Below are positions 42,996 to 52,604 of a stretch of DNA of 64,000 bases, piece by piece. Location: contig CAJNDS010001946.1 in NCBI GenBank assembly GCA_905221605.1, positions 560,736-624,735 of the forward strand, given 5' to 3'. Every line of letters begins with the position of its first letter. Position 1 is the stretch's first letter. The stretch is from Symbiodinium natans (lineage: Eukaryota; Sar; Dinophyceae; Suessiales; Symbiodiniaceae). Under the pieces are notes generated by a model, which was given only the letters and a program-made list of their open reading frames with translations, was not told the origin of the DNA and searched no databases. A program made the position numbers and the translations under genes.

Positions 42996-43137
42996 GGGTG
43001 AGTCACACTCCTGATGCTATCATGTCTGTGTTCTATTATCAGCTGCCAACTTTTGCCTTAATTCTGCCAATGCGATTCAGTACGGCTTTGTTGGCCGCAG
43101 AAAAACCAAATCTGCATGCAGTCGCTGATATGTTTAT
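42996..43137 (+). repeat. Terminal repeat B1
   Basis: 142 bp identical by eye to B2 (43369-43510), beginning GGGTGAGTCACACTCCTGAT and ending GATATGTTTAT. Its last two bases are the first two of A2. Confidence 0.92.
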
Positions 43138-43251
43138 GCTTGTGCTGTCAGGCTAGGGCAGGCATGGTGCAGCACACATAAACAGGCGCGACATCAGGCA
43201 CCGACGATCTTGGCTCAGGCCAAGGGAGTCGTGCCAGCAGAACTCTTTTCT
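43136..43251 (+). repeat. Terminal repeat A2
   Basis: Second copy of A1. Starts ATGCTTGTGCTGTCAGGC and ends AGAACTCTTTTCT. Carries the same hairpin at 43197-43235. Confidence 0.92.
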
Positions 43252-43368
43252 CCCTCCCTGGCCCACCCTGGTTTCTGACCGCATATGGGGGGGACGGCAG
43301 CTGTGCGCCGCAGGGGGATGCTAGTACGTTGAGACTGGATAGCGCAAGGGCGCGTAGGCATGTGCATG

Positions 43369-43510
43369 GGGTGAGTCACACTCCTGATGCTATCATGTCT
43401 GTGTTCTATTATCAGCTGCCAACTTTTGCCTTAATTCTGCCAATGCGATTCAGTACGGCTTTGTTGGCCGCAGAAAAACCAAATCTGCATGCAGTCGCTG
43501 ATATGTTTAT
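43369..43510 (+). repeat. Terminal repeat B2
   Basis: Outer 3' terminus of the element. The host sequence resumes with ATCAGATTGCG. Confidence 0.92.
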
Positions 43511-43528
43511 ATCAGATTGCGTTGTCAC

Positions 43529-43721
43529 ATATGCTGAGATGACCAGGACGCAAAGTTCGTCGTCAGAAACATTGGTCATATACTTGGCCAAGAAGGCAAG
43601 CGGCCAGCTTCTTCTGCAGGGATGCAGCATCCTAATGTTGGGCAGCAGCTTCCGCAACACAGCTGCGACCTCAAAGGTCTCAACAGTGTAGTGTAGGAAG
43701 TCGACTTCATGTCCAGATTTA
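43529..43721 (-). CDS. Minus-strand exon candidate flanking the retroelement
   Basis: On the minus strand, CGGCAG (43722-43727) is followed by SGHEVDFLHYTVETFEVAAV, then LRKLLPNIRMLHP, then NVSDDELCVLVISAY. A GT donor at 43527-43528 keeps it a whole number of codons after the first base. The element begins only 19 bp further on. Unknown family. Confidence 0.4.
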
Positions 43722-44029
43722 CTGCCGACCCTGGACGCTGGATACAGAAAGGGCTCAGGCAGCACATATTTTCAGCATGCAACTGCGTGCAGGCAGCGCA
43801 GCTACGTCAGATGGCATTCCGCGTGGAAAGCCTGCAGCCTGACTCTGCAAGTTGTGTGAGATGTTCGAGAGCACGATGCGCTTCAAAAACAAGTCAGGTG
43901 GCTAAAACCTTGGGAGTGAGGAATGCTGATGCTTTACTCCCCCACCCCCTGAGCCTGAATGCTTCGAGTAGGCAATCGTTTCTTACCTTGGTCCTGGCGT
44001 CAGAATCTTTGTCGTCGTCAGCGTAGCTG

Positions 44030-44145
44030 CAAACAGCAGTATGACCGTAGCAGTAGCAGCAGAAGTTCTACTGTAGTCCTAATAGCAGCAGCAGCAATAG
44101 TACTACTACAAGTAGTAGCAGTACTAGCTGGAGTAGTAGCACACA
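44030..44145. repeat. AGC/AGT trinucleotide repeat
   Basis: Degenerate GTAGCAGTAGCAGCAG and TAGTACTACTACAAGTAGTA runs. Confidence 0.85.
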
Positions 44146-44208
44146 TGTTCCCGTGATTGATCCTAAACATCACTAAATTGCCGTGTTGGTGGCGGTCATT
44201 TTTTCTAT

Positions 44209-44765
44209 TTATGATGACCACTGCCCATCCGCCATACCAGAAGGAATAGGACATCTACGAGGTTTAGGTCGGTGCAAACCGTCGGCTTTCAATCGTTGAG
44301 TCGCAGGCTCATCGCCGGCCGAATCCAAGCATCTTGCCTCTGCTGCCTTGGGTGTGGAGCTCAATTTGCCCAACAGGGTTTGAGAAAGGTGGGGTTTCAC
44401 CATGCTTTTGAACATCGATTTGTGCCGTTTATGGTCTGTTCAGGTTGAGGACTTGTGGGCTTGAGGCAAGATATGGCAAGATGAAATTATGGCAAGAGTG
44501 GGTTCAAGGCTTTCGCTATGACCGCTCGGACTTGGGGCTTCAACTCGAAGCGAAGTTTGCCTGATGGACGAGAATCTTGAAGCTGCCCACGAAAGAACTG
44601 TAGCCATCTGAAGCCATCCTTAGCCTCAAAGGGACAGAAGTCTTCGGATCCTTGGCGAATCTCCTGGGCCTCGGAAGGACCCTTGATTCTGTCGTGGACA
44701 TCGTTGTGTTCCAAGAGTTGGGGTTGGTGACTGATGAATGTGAGAGTGTGCACACACACACACAC
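44209..44765 (-). CDS. Minus-strand gene, two exon candidates
   Basis: 44487-44765 (minus) reads IKGPSEAQEIRQGSEDFCPF, then GFRWLQFFRGQLQDSRPSGK, to a stop at 44487. 44209-44415 reads LSQTLLGKLSSTPKAAEARC, then DEPATQRLKADGLHRPKPRR, to a stop. Both look more coding than their plus-strand counterparts. They may be upstream exons of the gene interrupted by the retroelement, which would span 45-37 kb in antisense to it. No domain is recognised. Confidence 0.4.
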
Positions 44766-45477
44766 TGCGCTATAAAGTGCTGCCTAACCATCCAGCGCTT
44801 TATCGGTTCTAGCCCCAATCCACACCTGACACACTTCGACTTCATGCAGCCATATCCCCGTAGCCGCTTACTTATCCAAGGCTCATCGATCGGAGCCGAG
44901 CCCAGCGAGCTAAACATCACCCCTTGCAAAACCCCGCTGCCATGAAACTGAAAATCAACTCTCCAGCTCACTCATTTGCGTAGCCTTGAGCCGAGCTCGT
45001 GATTATGGCGTCCTTCATTGACACCGCGTTTACGCCACCCTGGTGCTGGCCTCATCTTCCCACCACGAGGAACACGGCCAATGCCGTGAAGTGCTGTCTG
45101 GCTGAAACGGGTGCATGTCTCAGGCTGTATGGAACCGTAGCTGCTTTCGTGCTCGTCGCGCCCGGGCCACAGATGTACTCGTCAGTCTTGGGAGAGACTG
45201 ATTTTGCAATCAGCTTTTCCAGAGACAGCCAGAAACGGAAGTTTTACTGTCGTTTCTCTTCCACGCTTTTTGCGCTACCATTGTTTCAGAGTGATACTCG
45301 GCCCCTCTGTCAATTTCTCTCTCTCTCGCTCTCTCTCCCTCCGCCCCCCTCTTTCTATGTCTCTCTCTCCCTCCTCCCTATCCTCTGTCTCCATCTCCGA
45401 TTGACAGCAAAGTTCCATCTTCGTTTCAAGGGGCACGCTTTTCGTGGCCATGAAGTTCGTGGGCCGCTTCCTTGCAG

Positions 45478-46190
45478 ACCGGCAGCTGGCGAGAGTGCCT
45501 TGGTCTGGCAGCATCGGGTCAGCTCGCATCATGTCATTTACATCCCATCGACCCAGGTGCATCCGCCAAATGCTCGTAGGCTTTCCACGGAAGATTTCGA
45601 GGCCGGGGACTTTGACGAAAGCATTGGTGACTTGACCTGACCATGATTTGAAGGCGCTGTGCTGCCGAACTGGCCTGACACGCGCAGAAATCTCCCGTCT
45701 GCACCGTGGTTTTGCAGTGTGGTCAAAACTGAGAGCTGGTTTGTTGTGGGGTGGGCTTAGCTTCTTAGATGCCCAATGCAAATTTGAATCAGTCTTGAAT
45801 CTATGACCAAGTTTGGGAGCTTGTGTGCGGCGGAGGGCATTGCGTGGTTTTCTCAACTTTGAATTTGCATGGCAAGGGTTTGCGGCAGACCGAGGTATGT
45901 GTCGTTTATGAAGATCACCGACGGCAAGTCGCACGAAGATGCCGCCCGCGCCTGAGACTGCTTTGGGTTCAACTGTATCTCCAAGAGAAGTAGCAGCCTG
46001 GGGTTTTGTCCCCAATGGCAAACACGAAGCTAAAGCCCATTTGGCAAACACGACGCTAAAGCCCATTTGACTAAGGTTTCTTCCCCCCCCCCCCCCCAAA
46101 CGCTTATCGCAGGACAAGGTCATCGAGGAGCTGCCCTACTTCGAGGGCCCCTTGCAGGATCGAATGAGAGCTGCTCTGAGTCCAGGCTGA
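45478..46190 (+). CDS. Unknown gene, three C-terminal exons
   Basis: 45478-45626 follows CTTGCAG and reads PAAGESALVWQHRVSSHHVI, then ARRLSTEDFEAGDFDESI. 45889-45949 follows GCGGCAG and reads PRYVSFMKITDGKSHEDAAR, with a GC donor. 46113-46190 follows ATCGCAG and reads DKVIEELPYFEGPLQDRMRA, then ALSPG, to TGA. The last two exons join exactly in phase. The first-second junction is one base off in my reading. Acidic, helical protein; family not recognised. CT-rich and poly-C tracts precede the acceptors. Confidence 0.5.
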
Positions 46191-46618
46191 GAAGTACTTT
46201 ACATGGGGGGTTTCCGAAAACAGTGGTGTACTAAACGGGGTAGGGAGATACCCACATGAAGCCTGCTGGGAGGGAAAGCTTCGGTCCACATATGCAACCT
46301 CTTGCACCTGCAATGCAGCAGCTTTAGTGTGTGTGTGGGAAGCTCTGAGGAAACTACCAGAGAAGGTCGACTTTGCATCCTGTTTGCACATCCGTTGGCT
46401 GCAGCATCCACCTCTCCAACATTCAGTGCGGAAGGAATCGTCATGGAAGGAATCGTCATGTGAAACGTCGCATTGTCCAAGATTTGATGGTAGTCACTTT
46501 TCTCCAGAGGTACACTGACATGTAAAACCTATTCAGATAAGTACTCCAAATTCAGATAAGTACTCCAATCCAGGTAATCCTTGCCACGGCGCTCAGCAGC
46601 TTGGCTTGCTGAGAGCAG

Positions 46619-46727
46619 GAAGGATGAATTGACCACTTGCATCGAGAGGTTCACCTTGGGCATGCTGTGTTGTGGCCCACTAGCTTTTTACAGGTCCTTC
46701 CTCGTTCTGTCTTGTTCGGGTCTGTGA
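46619..46727 (+). CDS. Candidate exon, unknown
   Basis: After AGAGCAG, the frame reads KDELTTCIERFTLGMLCCGP, then LAFYRSFLVLSCSGL, to TGA. The hydrophobic second half suggests a membrane segment. A possible GT donor follows TTTTACAG. Confidence 0.35.
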
Positions 46728-47149
46728 GCCCTGCAAACATCTGCAAACCAAGCGAAGCTCTCACTCCGTGTTCATGATTTGTGCCGCCTCGGCCGAGGTG
46801 TTTTTAGTGAGCGCGCAGCGCTTGACGACAAGATGCGTGCTCCGGTGACCACTTCAGAATGTCTTTTCCGTGGAAGTGGGGATTCAGCATGCTGAGCTAA
46901 CACAAGCTGCGTACAAAGCATCCCCCCCCCCCCCACCCCACCCATTGCTCATGAATCTCATGACATGACAAGGCTTCCTGTTCCGCATGTACAGCTCCGA
47001 CTTGGGAAGTGTCAGCAAGCAGGCCCGGTGGCATCGCATCTTCAGATGGCAAACGGTGGGGAGGTGGAATCGTTTCCAACGGCCACAGGATCTTACAAAC
47101 CTCATGGATGACGTTCTGCCAGAGCAACTTTGCTGAACGATTGTCGGAT

Positions 47150-47542
47150 GCCGCTTTGCGCAGATGCTCGCAAACTGCATCAATCTGCCTAACCGTGCGG
47201 CCTGAAAGCTGCCAGAATGATAGTTTGTTGCTTGCGGTTGCAGTTCCAGATGGCTCATTAGTTATGAGCCTAAGGTTCCCCGACGATGACGAGAGAAACA
47301 GGCCGTATTCATGTCAAGTGGAAATATGGGATTTGTCGGGTAGCGCGCGCCGTCTCTTGCCGCACCCATGTCACCCATCCCACCCGAACCCCCAAAAACT
47401 TCACATCCCAGAACCCATAATAACCCATAATAACCCATAATAACCCATAAAGATGCTCGGCACTCGCAGGCTGATCGACCGCGCGGTCCAGGGCACCTTC
47501 GAAGAGTTCCTGGCTCCCATTTTAGCGGCTTTTAGCGTTTGA
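47150..47542 (+). CDS. WD-repeat-like exon and C-terminal exon
   Basis: 47210-47350 reads SLLLAVAVPDGSLVMSLRFP, then DDDERNRPYSCQVEIWDLSG. The final VEIWDLSG is a typical WD40 blade end. 47453-47542 (ATG available, or after CTCGCAG) reads LIDRAVQGTFEEFLAPILAA, then FSV, to TGA. They are separated by a TAACCCATAA decamer repeat (47412-47450). Linking the two is an inference from position and strand. Confidence 0.4.
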
Positions 47543-47824
47543 GGTCTTGGCTGCCAATGACGTCCATGGGCATCCTGCGATATCTTGCACATCATACTGG
47601 CCCTTTTTCTTATCTCGTCTATTCGTCCACGCATTATTATTATTATTGCAAGTGAACACGCGTGGTCTGCGTTCTGTCATCCAGTGCGCTCTGTACGACC
47701 CTGCTGCACGCGCTACTGGAAGCCCAGAAGCCTGAAACAACCTAAACGTACTCTAAGATGCTCCCGACCTTGTTGACCCTCGCCTTGTCCAGAGATTGCA
47801 GTGTTCGCAGGGGCACTCACTTAA

Positions 47825-48316
47825 TTAGCCCAGAAGCACGTACACGCAATGCTTTGGCGGATCAGATTCAGATCCACTGTCCACTGTCGCTCGATGGTTG
47901 AAGCCAATCCACAAAGCTAGCCACTTTGGCCACCAAGGCTTTGTGGCAGCAACGAGAACCAGGCGTGCCCTTTGAAGTTTCGCGGGTCTTTGTATAGAGT
48001 TGAGAAGGGAAGCCGTCCTTGGATCAGGAGCTTGGCATGGAGCAGCCAGGAGCCTGGACAGCCTGGACATGACTTGGACGTCTTGCGACATCCTGCCTTT
48101 TAGACAGGCGTGGAGCTCTTGTGCATCCACACACTGTGAGAGTCCATTGCAAGGTTTCAGATGGCTGCTACACCACTCATCGGCCGCCTGGCGTGTGTCA
48201 GCATGCAGTAGCGCAGGGTCTTTGATTGCCAGTTGCCAGTCCTTCATGAATTTGCGTGCTTCACCCCCAAACGTGAAAGGTGAGCGATGCACCATCTTCT
48301 TCTGAGCTACTGCCAA
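47825..48316 (-). CDS. Minus-strand ORF, unknown
   Basis: A 163-codon ORF with a plausible ATG near 48298 (MVHRSPFTFGGEARKFMKDW, then AIKDPALLHADTRQAADEWC). It has better amino-acid composition than the overlapping plus ORFs. It may be a single exon of a minus-strand gene. No domain is recognised. Confidence 0.35.
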   Translation of the reverse strand: MAVAQKKMVHRSPFTFGGEARKFMKDWQLAIKDPALLHADTRQAADEWCSSHLKPCNGLSQCVDAQELHACLKGRMSQDVQVMSRLSRLLAAPCQAPDPRTASLLNSIQRPAKLQRARLVLVAATKPWWPKWLALWIGFNHRATVDSGSESDPPKHCVYVLLG

Positions 48317-48493
48317 AGGCAGTAGCAGGAAGCCAATTAATTAGGCAGTTATGGGCTTGCCGCAGGAACATCCCAGACGTGGGGCAAACCGGCGATCAAA
48401 CAGCACCCACTCAGACCGTGTCTTTGCACGACAAGCTCGCTCGCAGCTCGCTCGCTTCAATCTTGCAGCCTTTTTGGTGCTTGTTTTTTGCAG

Positions 48494-48737
48494 GATCAAA
48501 GATGAGCTCGAGGATGCCGCGTTTGCAATCACGCATCCCAAGGCGCCATGAAAAGGGCAGTTTCTTTCTTTTGGGGGCCTGTGCTGGCGGGGGTTCTTTC
48601 GTTCAGTACAGTACTTGGTTCCCATAGAGTCAGGCATTTCGACAAATCATCCTCCTCGTGAGCAGACAGAGACTCTACACCACGCGAAAGTTGCCAGGAG
48701 CGGGCGGAATTGCGCACGCTGCTTGGCGAGCGGCAAG
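48494..48737 (+). CDS. Two short candidate exons, unknown
   Basis: 48494-48551 follows TTTTTTGCAG and reads IKDELEDAAFAITHPKAP to TGA. 48666-48737 follows GAGCAG, reads CQERAELRTLLGERQ and ends at the consensus donor GTAAGC. Good splice signals, but the two may belong to different transcripts. Confidence 0.35.
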
Positions 48738-50084
48738 GTAAGCGCAAGAGTGCAGCAAGCAAACAGCGCTGTCGAAGCAAAGGGTGCATCAGTTAAACCC
48801 GTTCGAGTTGCAGCGCGCTTCACACCGAAACGCTCTGGATTCGCCTGGGCATATTTGTGCAGGTCTGCAGAGCTTCGGTGTTATAGAGCACTGCGCCAGG
48901 AGAGTTGCTGGTGAATACCGCCACGCGTGAACTCCAACAGGCCAAAGTCAGGTTGTCCGAATTCCCGAGTGCCACTGTTAGATAGTATGAATCAGGGTTT
49001 TGGGGGAATTGGCCTCAAGGAATAAGCTGTTGAGCCCAAGACTTGCGATTGCAGCGATATATTATACAAACACTGGCACCATCATGTTCTCCGGGCCTTC
49101 AATCTCCGGGCCTTCAAATGCACCTTCGGAAACAACTCACAAAACATTTGGGCTAGACAAGGAAGCAAACAATCCCAAATCCCAAGCTCTTGCCGGGGGT
49201 TATTTTATTTGTTTTGATTTGGTATCTTCCGTTTTTGTCTTCTTGCATCCTTAAACTCACCCCCCCCCTCTCCCCTCAAAAGGATTGAAGGCCTTTCACA
49301 CCCCCCCGAAAGAATGGCCTTCGGATGTTGTTGATGGTGGTGCTGAAGGGGCCCGGTTTTTTTCTTTCCTAACGTTGGCTACGTTGGCGACCCCCCTCAA
49401 ATTCCTCTGGCCCCCTGGTCCTCTGCACGAGCAGCCAGAAATGTTACTTGTCGCAGCATTCAAACCAGGAAGGGTAGAGCGATTGCAGTTTGTGCTGACT
49501 AGTGACAAATGCGGGCATCTTCAACGCTGCAGCATTTGGAGTCTTGCAACAAATTGAAATGCTGGAATTTGCAGCATTTGGGGCTGTGGAACAATTAGAA
49601 AAACCATAATTGGCAGCTTAACGTACAAGAGCCAAAAATGATGTGTTTTTTTCAGCGTCTGGGAACGCAAACACCCCAAAATCTTGCATTTTCAGAGCAG
49701 ACAAAGCCAGGAAGGGGGGAGCCAACTTTAGCAAAAACGAGCCAGAGCCAACGTTAGGACAAAAACACCTCCGCCCGGCCTTGAAGATAAGAGTAAAGTG
49801 AGCAGTGTAGTAAGTAGCAGCGATGAAATCTACCGAAACTCAAGCCTTTCGAACGCGGGCCTGTAATGCGGCCCTTTCTGTTTGTTTAGCTTCCTGACAT
49901 GTTTCAGAGAATACTTGATATTTTTAACTAGTTCAGTTCCTCAACCCCTGAAAAATCTGGGATCTCGAGGCCCCGAGAGCTCAAGTAATAGATTGCTAAT
50001 CTTGACCAAAGCATCATTGTACATTTCTCTATCTATCATATGATGTTATACATCATACACATATATATATATATATATTTATTT
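48738..50084. other. No gene seen over 1.3 kb
   Basis: Contains a duplicated CTCCGGGCCTTCAA (49090), short C runs, and AT repeats at 50058-50085. No coding frame with splice support. Confidence 0.4.
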
Positions 50085-50450
50085 AACGGCGACCGCCAGT
50101 GGCGCCGACCTCAGAGAAGGAGCGGTGGGGGTGGGGGCGGCCAGGGCATGCGCTGGAGCCCTTGGGGGTGGGAGGGGGCCGCATTTTGGTGTGCAGGCTC
50201 TGACTTGCTCGACCGTACCTGCGCTCCTTGTAGCCATCATTTTCGTGCAGGCCTGGCAAACCTGTTTCACCTTACCGTTACAGACTACGGTCCGAACAGG
50301 GAGGGGGCGTAGTAGGGGTGGGGGGTTGGGGGGGGTAGGGCTAGAGCGGTAGGAGGGGGGGTGGAGGTGGTGTGGTGCACACAAGACACGGAGGCGGGTA
50401 GGGGGGGAGGGGGGGGGGGAAGGCGGGGGGGAGGGAAGGGGGTGGTACTC
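50085..50450. other. Strongly G-rich strand (possible G-quadruplex region)
   Basis: Repeated runs of 4-9 G on the plus strand, densest at 50300-50445 (GGGGGGAGGGGGGGGGGAAGG). Such DNA can form G-quadruplexes; function unknown. Confidence 0.6.
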
Positions 50451-50469
50451 TAGGACTTTTTGTTGTTGG

Positions 50470-50620
50470 GCATGTCAGACAGTGTCTTTGGGGTTGGGCA
50501 CTCAGAGGCACTCCAGAAACTCTCTGGGTTTGAGCACTCCAGGGACTCGGTCACTCCAATGGTCTGGGGTTGGGCGATTGGACAATCCAGCTTTCTGGGG
50601 CTGGGGAAGTAGATTGGGCG
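50470..50620. repeat. Inverted relative of the 11.6-kb minisatellite
   Basis: Units such as GGGGTTGGGCACTC and GGGTTTGAGCACTCCAGGG are the reverse complement type of CCTGGAGTGCCCAACCCC. The adjacent CGAGGAGAAGAGTTCC matches the flank of the other array inverted. Confidence 0.55.
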
Positions 50621-50784
50621 AGGAGAAGAGTTCCTCTAAGGCCCGAATTCCCCTTAAACCTCCTTTAAAACGGAAAAGGAAAAGGCAAAGGTCGACCGGG
50701 CGAAGAGAAGAGTCCTACACCCCCTGGGTGTGTGGGGGCGTCATTTGCACGTAGTACTTACTGTCGCTGCGCGGCGAGACGGCC

Positions 50785-50990
50785 TAAGCCTTAAACCCTA
50801 AACCCTAAGCCCTAAACCCTAAGCCCTAAACCCTAAACCTTAAACCCTAAACCCTAAACCCTAAACCTTAAACCCTAAACCCTAAACCCTTCACCCTACA
50901 CCCTACACCCTAAACCCTAAACCCTAAACCCAAACCCCAAACCCCAAGCCCTAAACCCTAAACCCGAAATCCTAAACCCTAAACCCGGTT
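50785..50990. repeat. Long interstitial telomere-like tract (CCCTAAA)n
   Basis: About 28 heptamers, mostly CCCTAAA with CCCTAAG, CCTTAAA and CCCTACA variants. The longest such tract in the window, and bordered by unique DNA on both sides. Confidence 0.92.
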
Positions 50991-51554
50991 GCTACACGTC
51001 GACAAGCCAAGTCCAAGCGAAATAAAAGAAGCTGAAGAAGCACCTCGGCAGGGGAAATTCTCGGAGAAGTTCCAGGGTTTGGGTGTTTCAGGAAGCTTCA
51101 GTGGTTTCAGGGCTCAAGTGTATTTGGGCTTAGGGCTAGGGGGCTCTGGAGTTTAAGGAGGCGGGGCCGAAAACCATCAAGGACTCTTTGTCGCCTGGGT
51201 CAAGGCCGGATCTTGGACCCAAGGCAAAGCTCCACTAACCTGCAGCGCTTAGATGAAAGGGATTGAAGCGGCTCCCACAAATCCACCACACCCCGCCCTT
51301 GCTGTGCCCTCGCTTGCTTGGTGAAACCCGAAGACTCGTCCTGAAGCCTTGAACCCTAACAGCCATCTCAACCTTAAGACTGTTCAGACCGATAGTTCTA
51401 CCTGAAGTGGCGAGTACAGTTTAGGGCAAGGTCTTGGGTTGCTAGTGGATATGTAGATGGCTGTGTTCAGGAATTACGTGGCAGCATGGCTTCTCCGTCA
51501 TTAGATGCATGGAGGTTCTTCTGACTTCGTGGTGAAGGGGTCTGATGTGGGTGG

Positions 51555-51779
51555 ATGCGGACAAAGGGGGCCATCCAGTTTCTCCTTTCCTGCCCCCAAA
51601 ACCTCAGAACCACCCGGATTAGGAGGCCGGAGAAGAAGAAGAAGAAGCGGAGACGCAGGAATGAGCGTCAAGCTAAACCCGACCCTAAACCCCACCGCCC
51701 ACCACCAGCCACTGCCGTGCAGGACCAAAGAAAAGGCAAAGGTAGAGGAGGAAAAGGCAAAGGTCGGGGCCTGAAGTGA
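51555..51779 (+). CDS. Basic low-complexity C-terminal exon candidate
   Basis: The frame reads RTTRIRRPEKKKKKRRRRNE, then KPHRPPPATAVQDQRKGKGR, then GKGKGRGLK, to TGA 51777-51779. Lys/Arg/Gly-rich ends of this kind occur in nucleic-acid-binding and Gag-type proteins. Another frame (51505-51774) is also open, so confidence is limited. Confidence 0.3.
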   Translation: MRTKGAIQFLLSCPQNLRTTRIRRPEKKKKKRRRRNERQAKPDPKPHRPPPATAVQDQRKGKGRGGKGKGRGLK

Positions 51780-52311
51780 GATGGTTTGCGGGTGGAGCTG
51801 GAGGGTCCTTGTCGCACAAAATCAATTTTTTATTTTTGGATGAGCAGGCTTTTTCTTGAACAAATTGATTGTTTGTGGATTTTTTTATTTAAGTTGTTAA
51901 AAGAACATATTAAGAAGTTTAATGTGGTTTTTTGGCGTTTTTTTGCATCAGTGGTGGCAATGCAGCAACTTCGATATTGCGAGGCTCCATTTGAGGCCGA
52001 AATCAACAGTACGGATTCTTGGAGCTCACAGTTTTTTCAGGCTGATTGAAATCCTTTTGCTTTTTGGCAGGCATGGATGCCGAGGCGGGCATTGATATTC
52101 CGTCCATGTACCACCGGCCATTGGCCACTTTAAGTTTGTTTTTGCAGGTGGCGACAAGAACCGCCCGGCACCTTGGGACTTCAAGTTTCGCGGTGCGCGG
52201 TCTCGTTTTGGTGTTCAATCGCGCTCTCGCCTAGACACGGGCAAACGTGCGGAGATCAGAGGTGTTAGAGGTGTCCCAATTGTCGCAAACGGGACACTTC
52301 TGGCCTTGCGG

Positions 52312-52470
52312 AGGGTGCCAAGTCACGTCACGCGCTTGCGTCGGTCCCGCGCGCGTTCCGTGCTTGAAATCGTGCTATACTCAGCAACTGCCGAGGCGCC
52401 GTGCGCTTTTTGAAGCTGGCGTCGCTCCACGTCGCGCAAACGTGGCAGCGCATGCTTCGGTTGGCTTCAC
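52312..52470 (+). repeat. Dispersed repeat, copy 2
   Basis: Counterpart of 23415-23560. Just upstream (52163-52280) a frame reads GDKNRPAPWDFKFRGARSRF, so the repeat may derive from a coding mobile element. Confidence 0.5.
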
Positions 52471-52604
52471 GATGCGGCAAGTTGCACCCTCACCTCGGTG
52501 CCGCGCTTTCGCCTGATCAAGAGCAGAACCGTGTTCTGGACATCTTGGAGCGGTCTTTTCTTGACTTGCTTTCAGAGTGGCTTTCCAGACAGCAAAAAAT
52601 TTTT

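Larger units (their letters stand above)
37151..43510 (+). mobile_element. Complete Ngaro/PAT-like tyrosine-recombinase retrotransposon (6.36 kb)
   Basis: Termini are split direct repeats: A1 (37151-37266), then the genes, then B1 (42996-43137) fused to A2 (43136-43251), a 117-bp spacer, then B2 (43369-43510). B1 and A2 overlap by the dinucleotide AT, which is also the only sequence shared at both outer junctions. This is the architecture of PAT/Ngaro elements of the DIRS order, which replicate through a circular intermediate joined at B-A and integrate with a YR instead of a DDE integrase (family knowledge). Three ORFs encode YR, Gag and RT-RNase H. The repeat copies look identical, so the insertion is probably recent. 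No target-site duplication is expected or seen. Confidence 0.9.

Noticed and set aside
37151-43251. Reading A1/A2 as LTRs of a Copia or Gypsy element
   Set aside because: The B1/B2 pair, the fused B1A2, the YR ORF and the lack of an integrase or protease argue for a split-repeat YR element.
45310-45400. Ser/Leu-rich segment of the ORF at 44999-45640
   Set aside because: CT-rich microsatellite acting as a polypyrimidine tract; only the part after 45477 was kept as coding.
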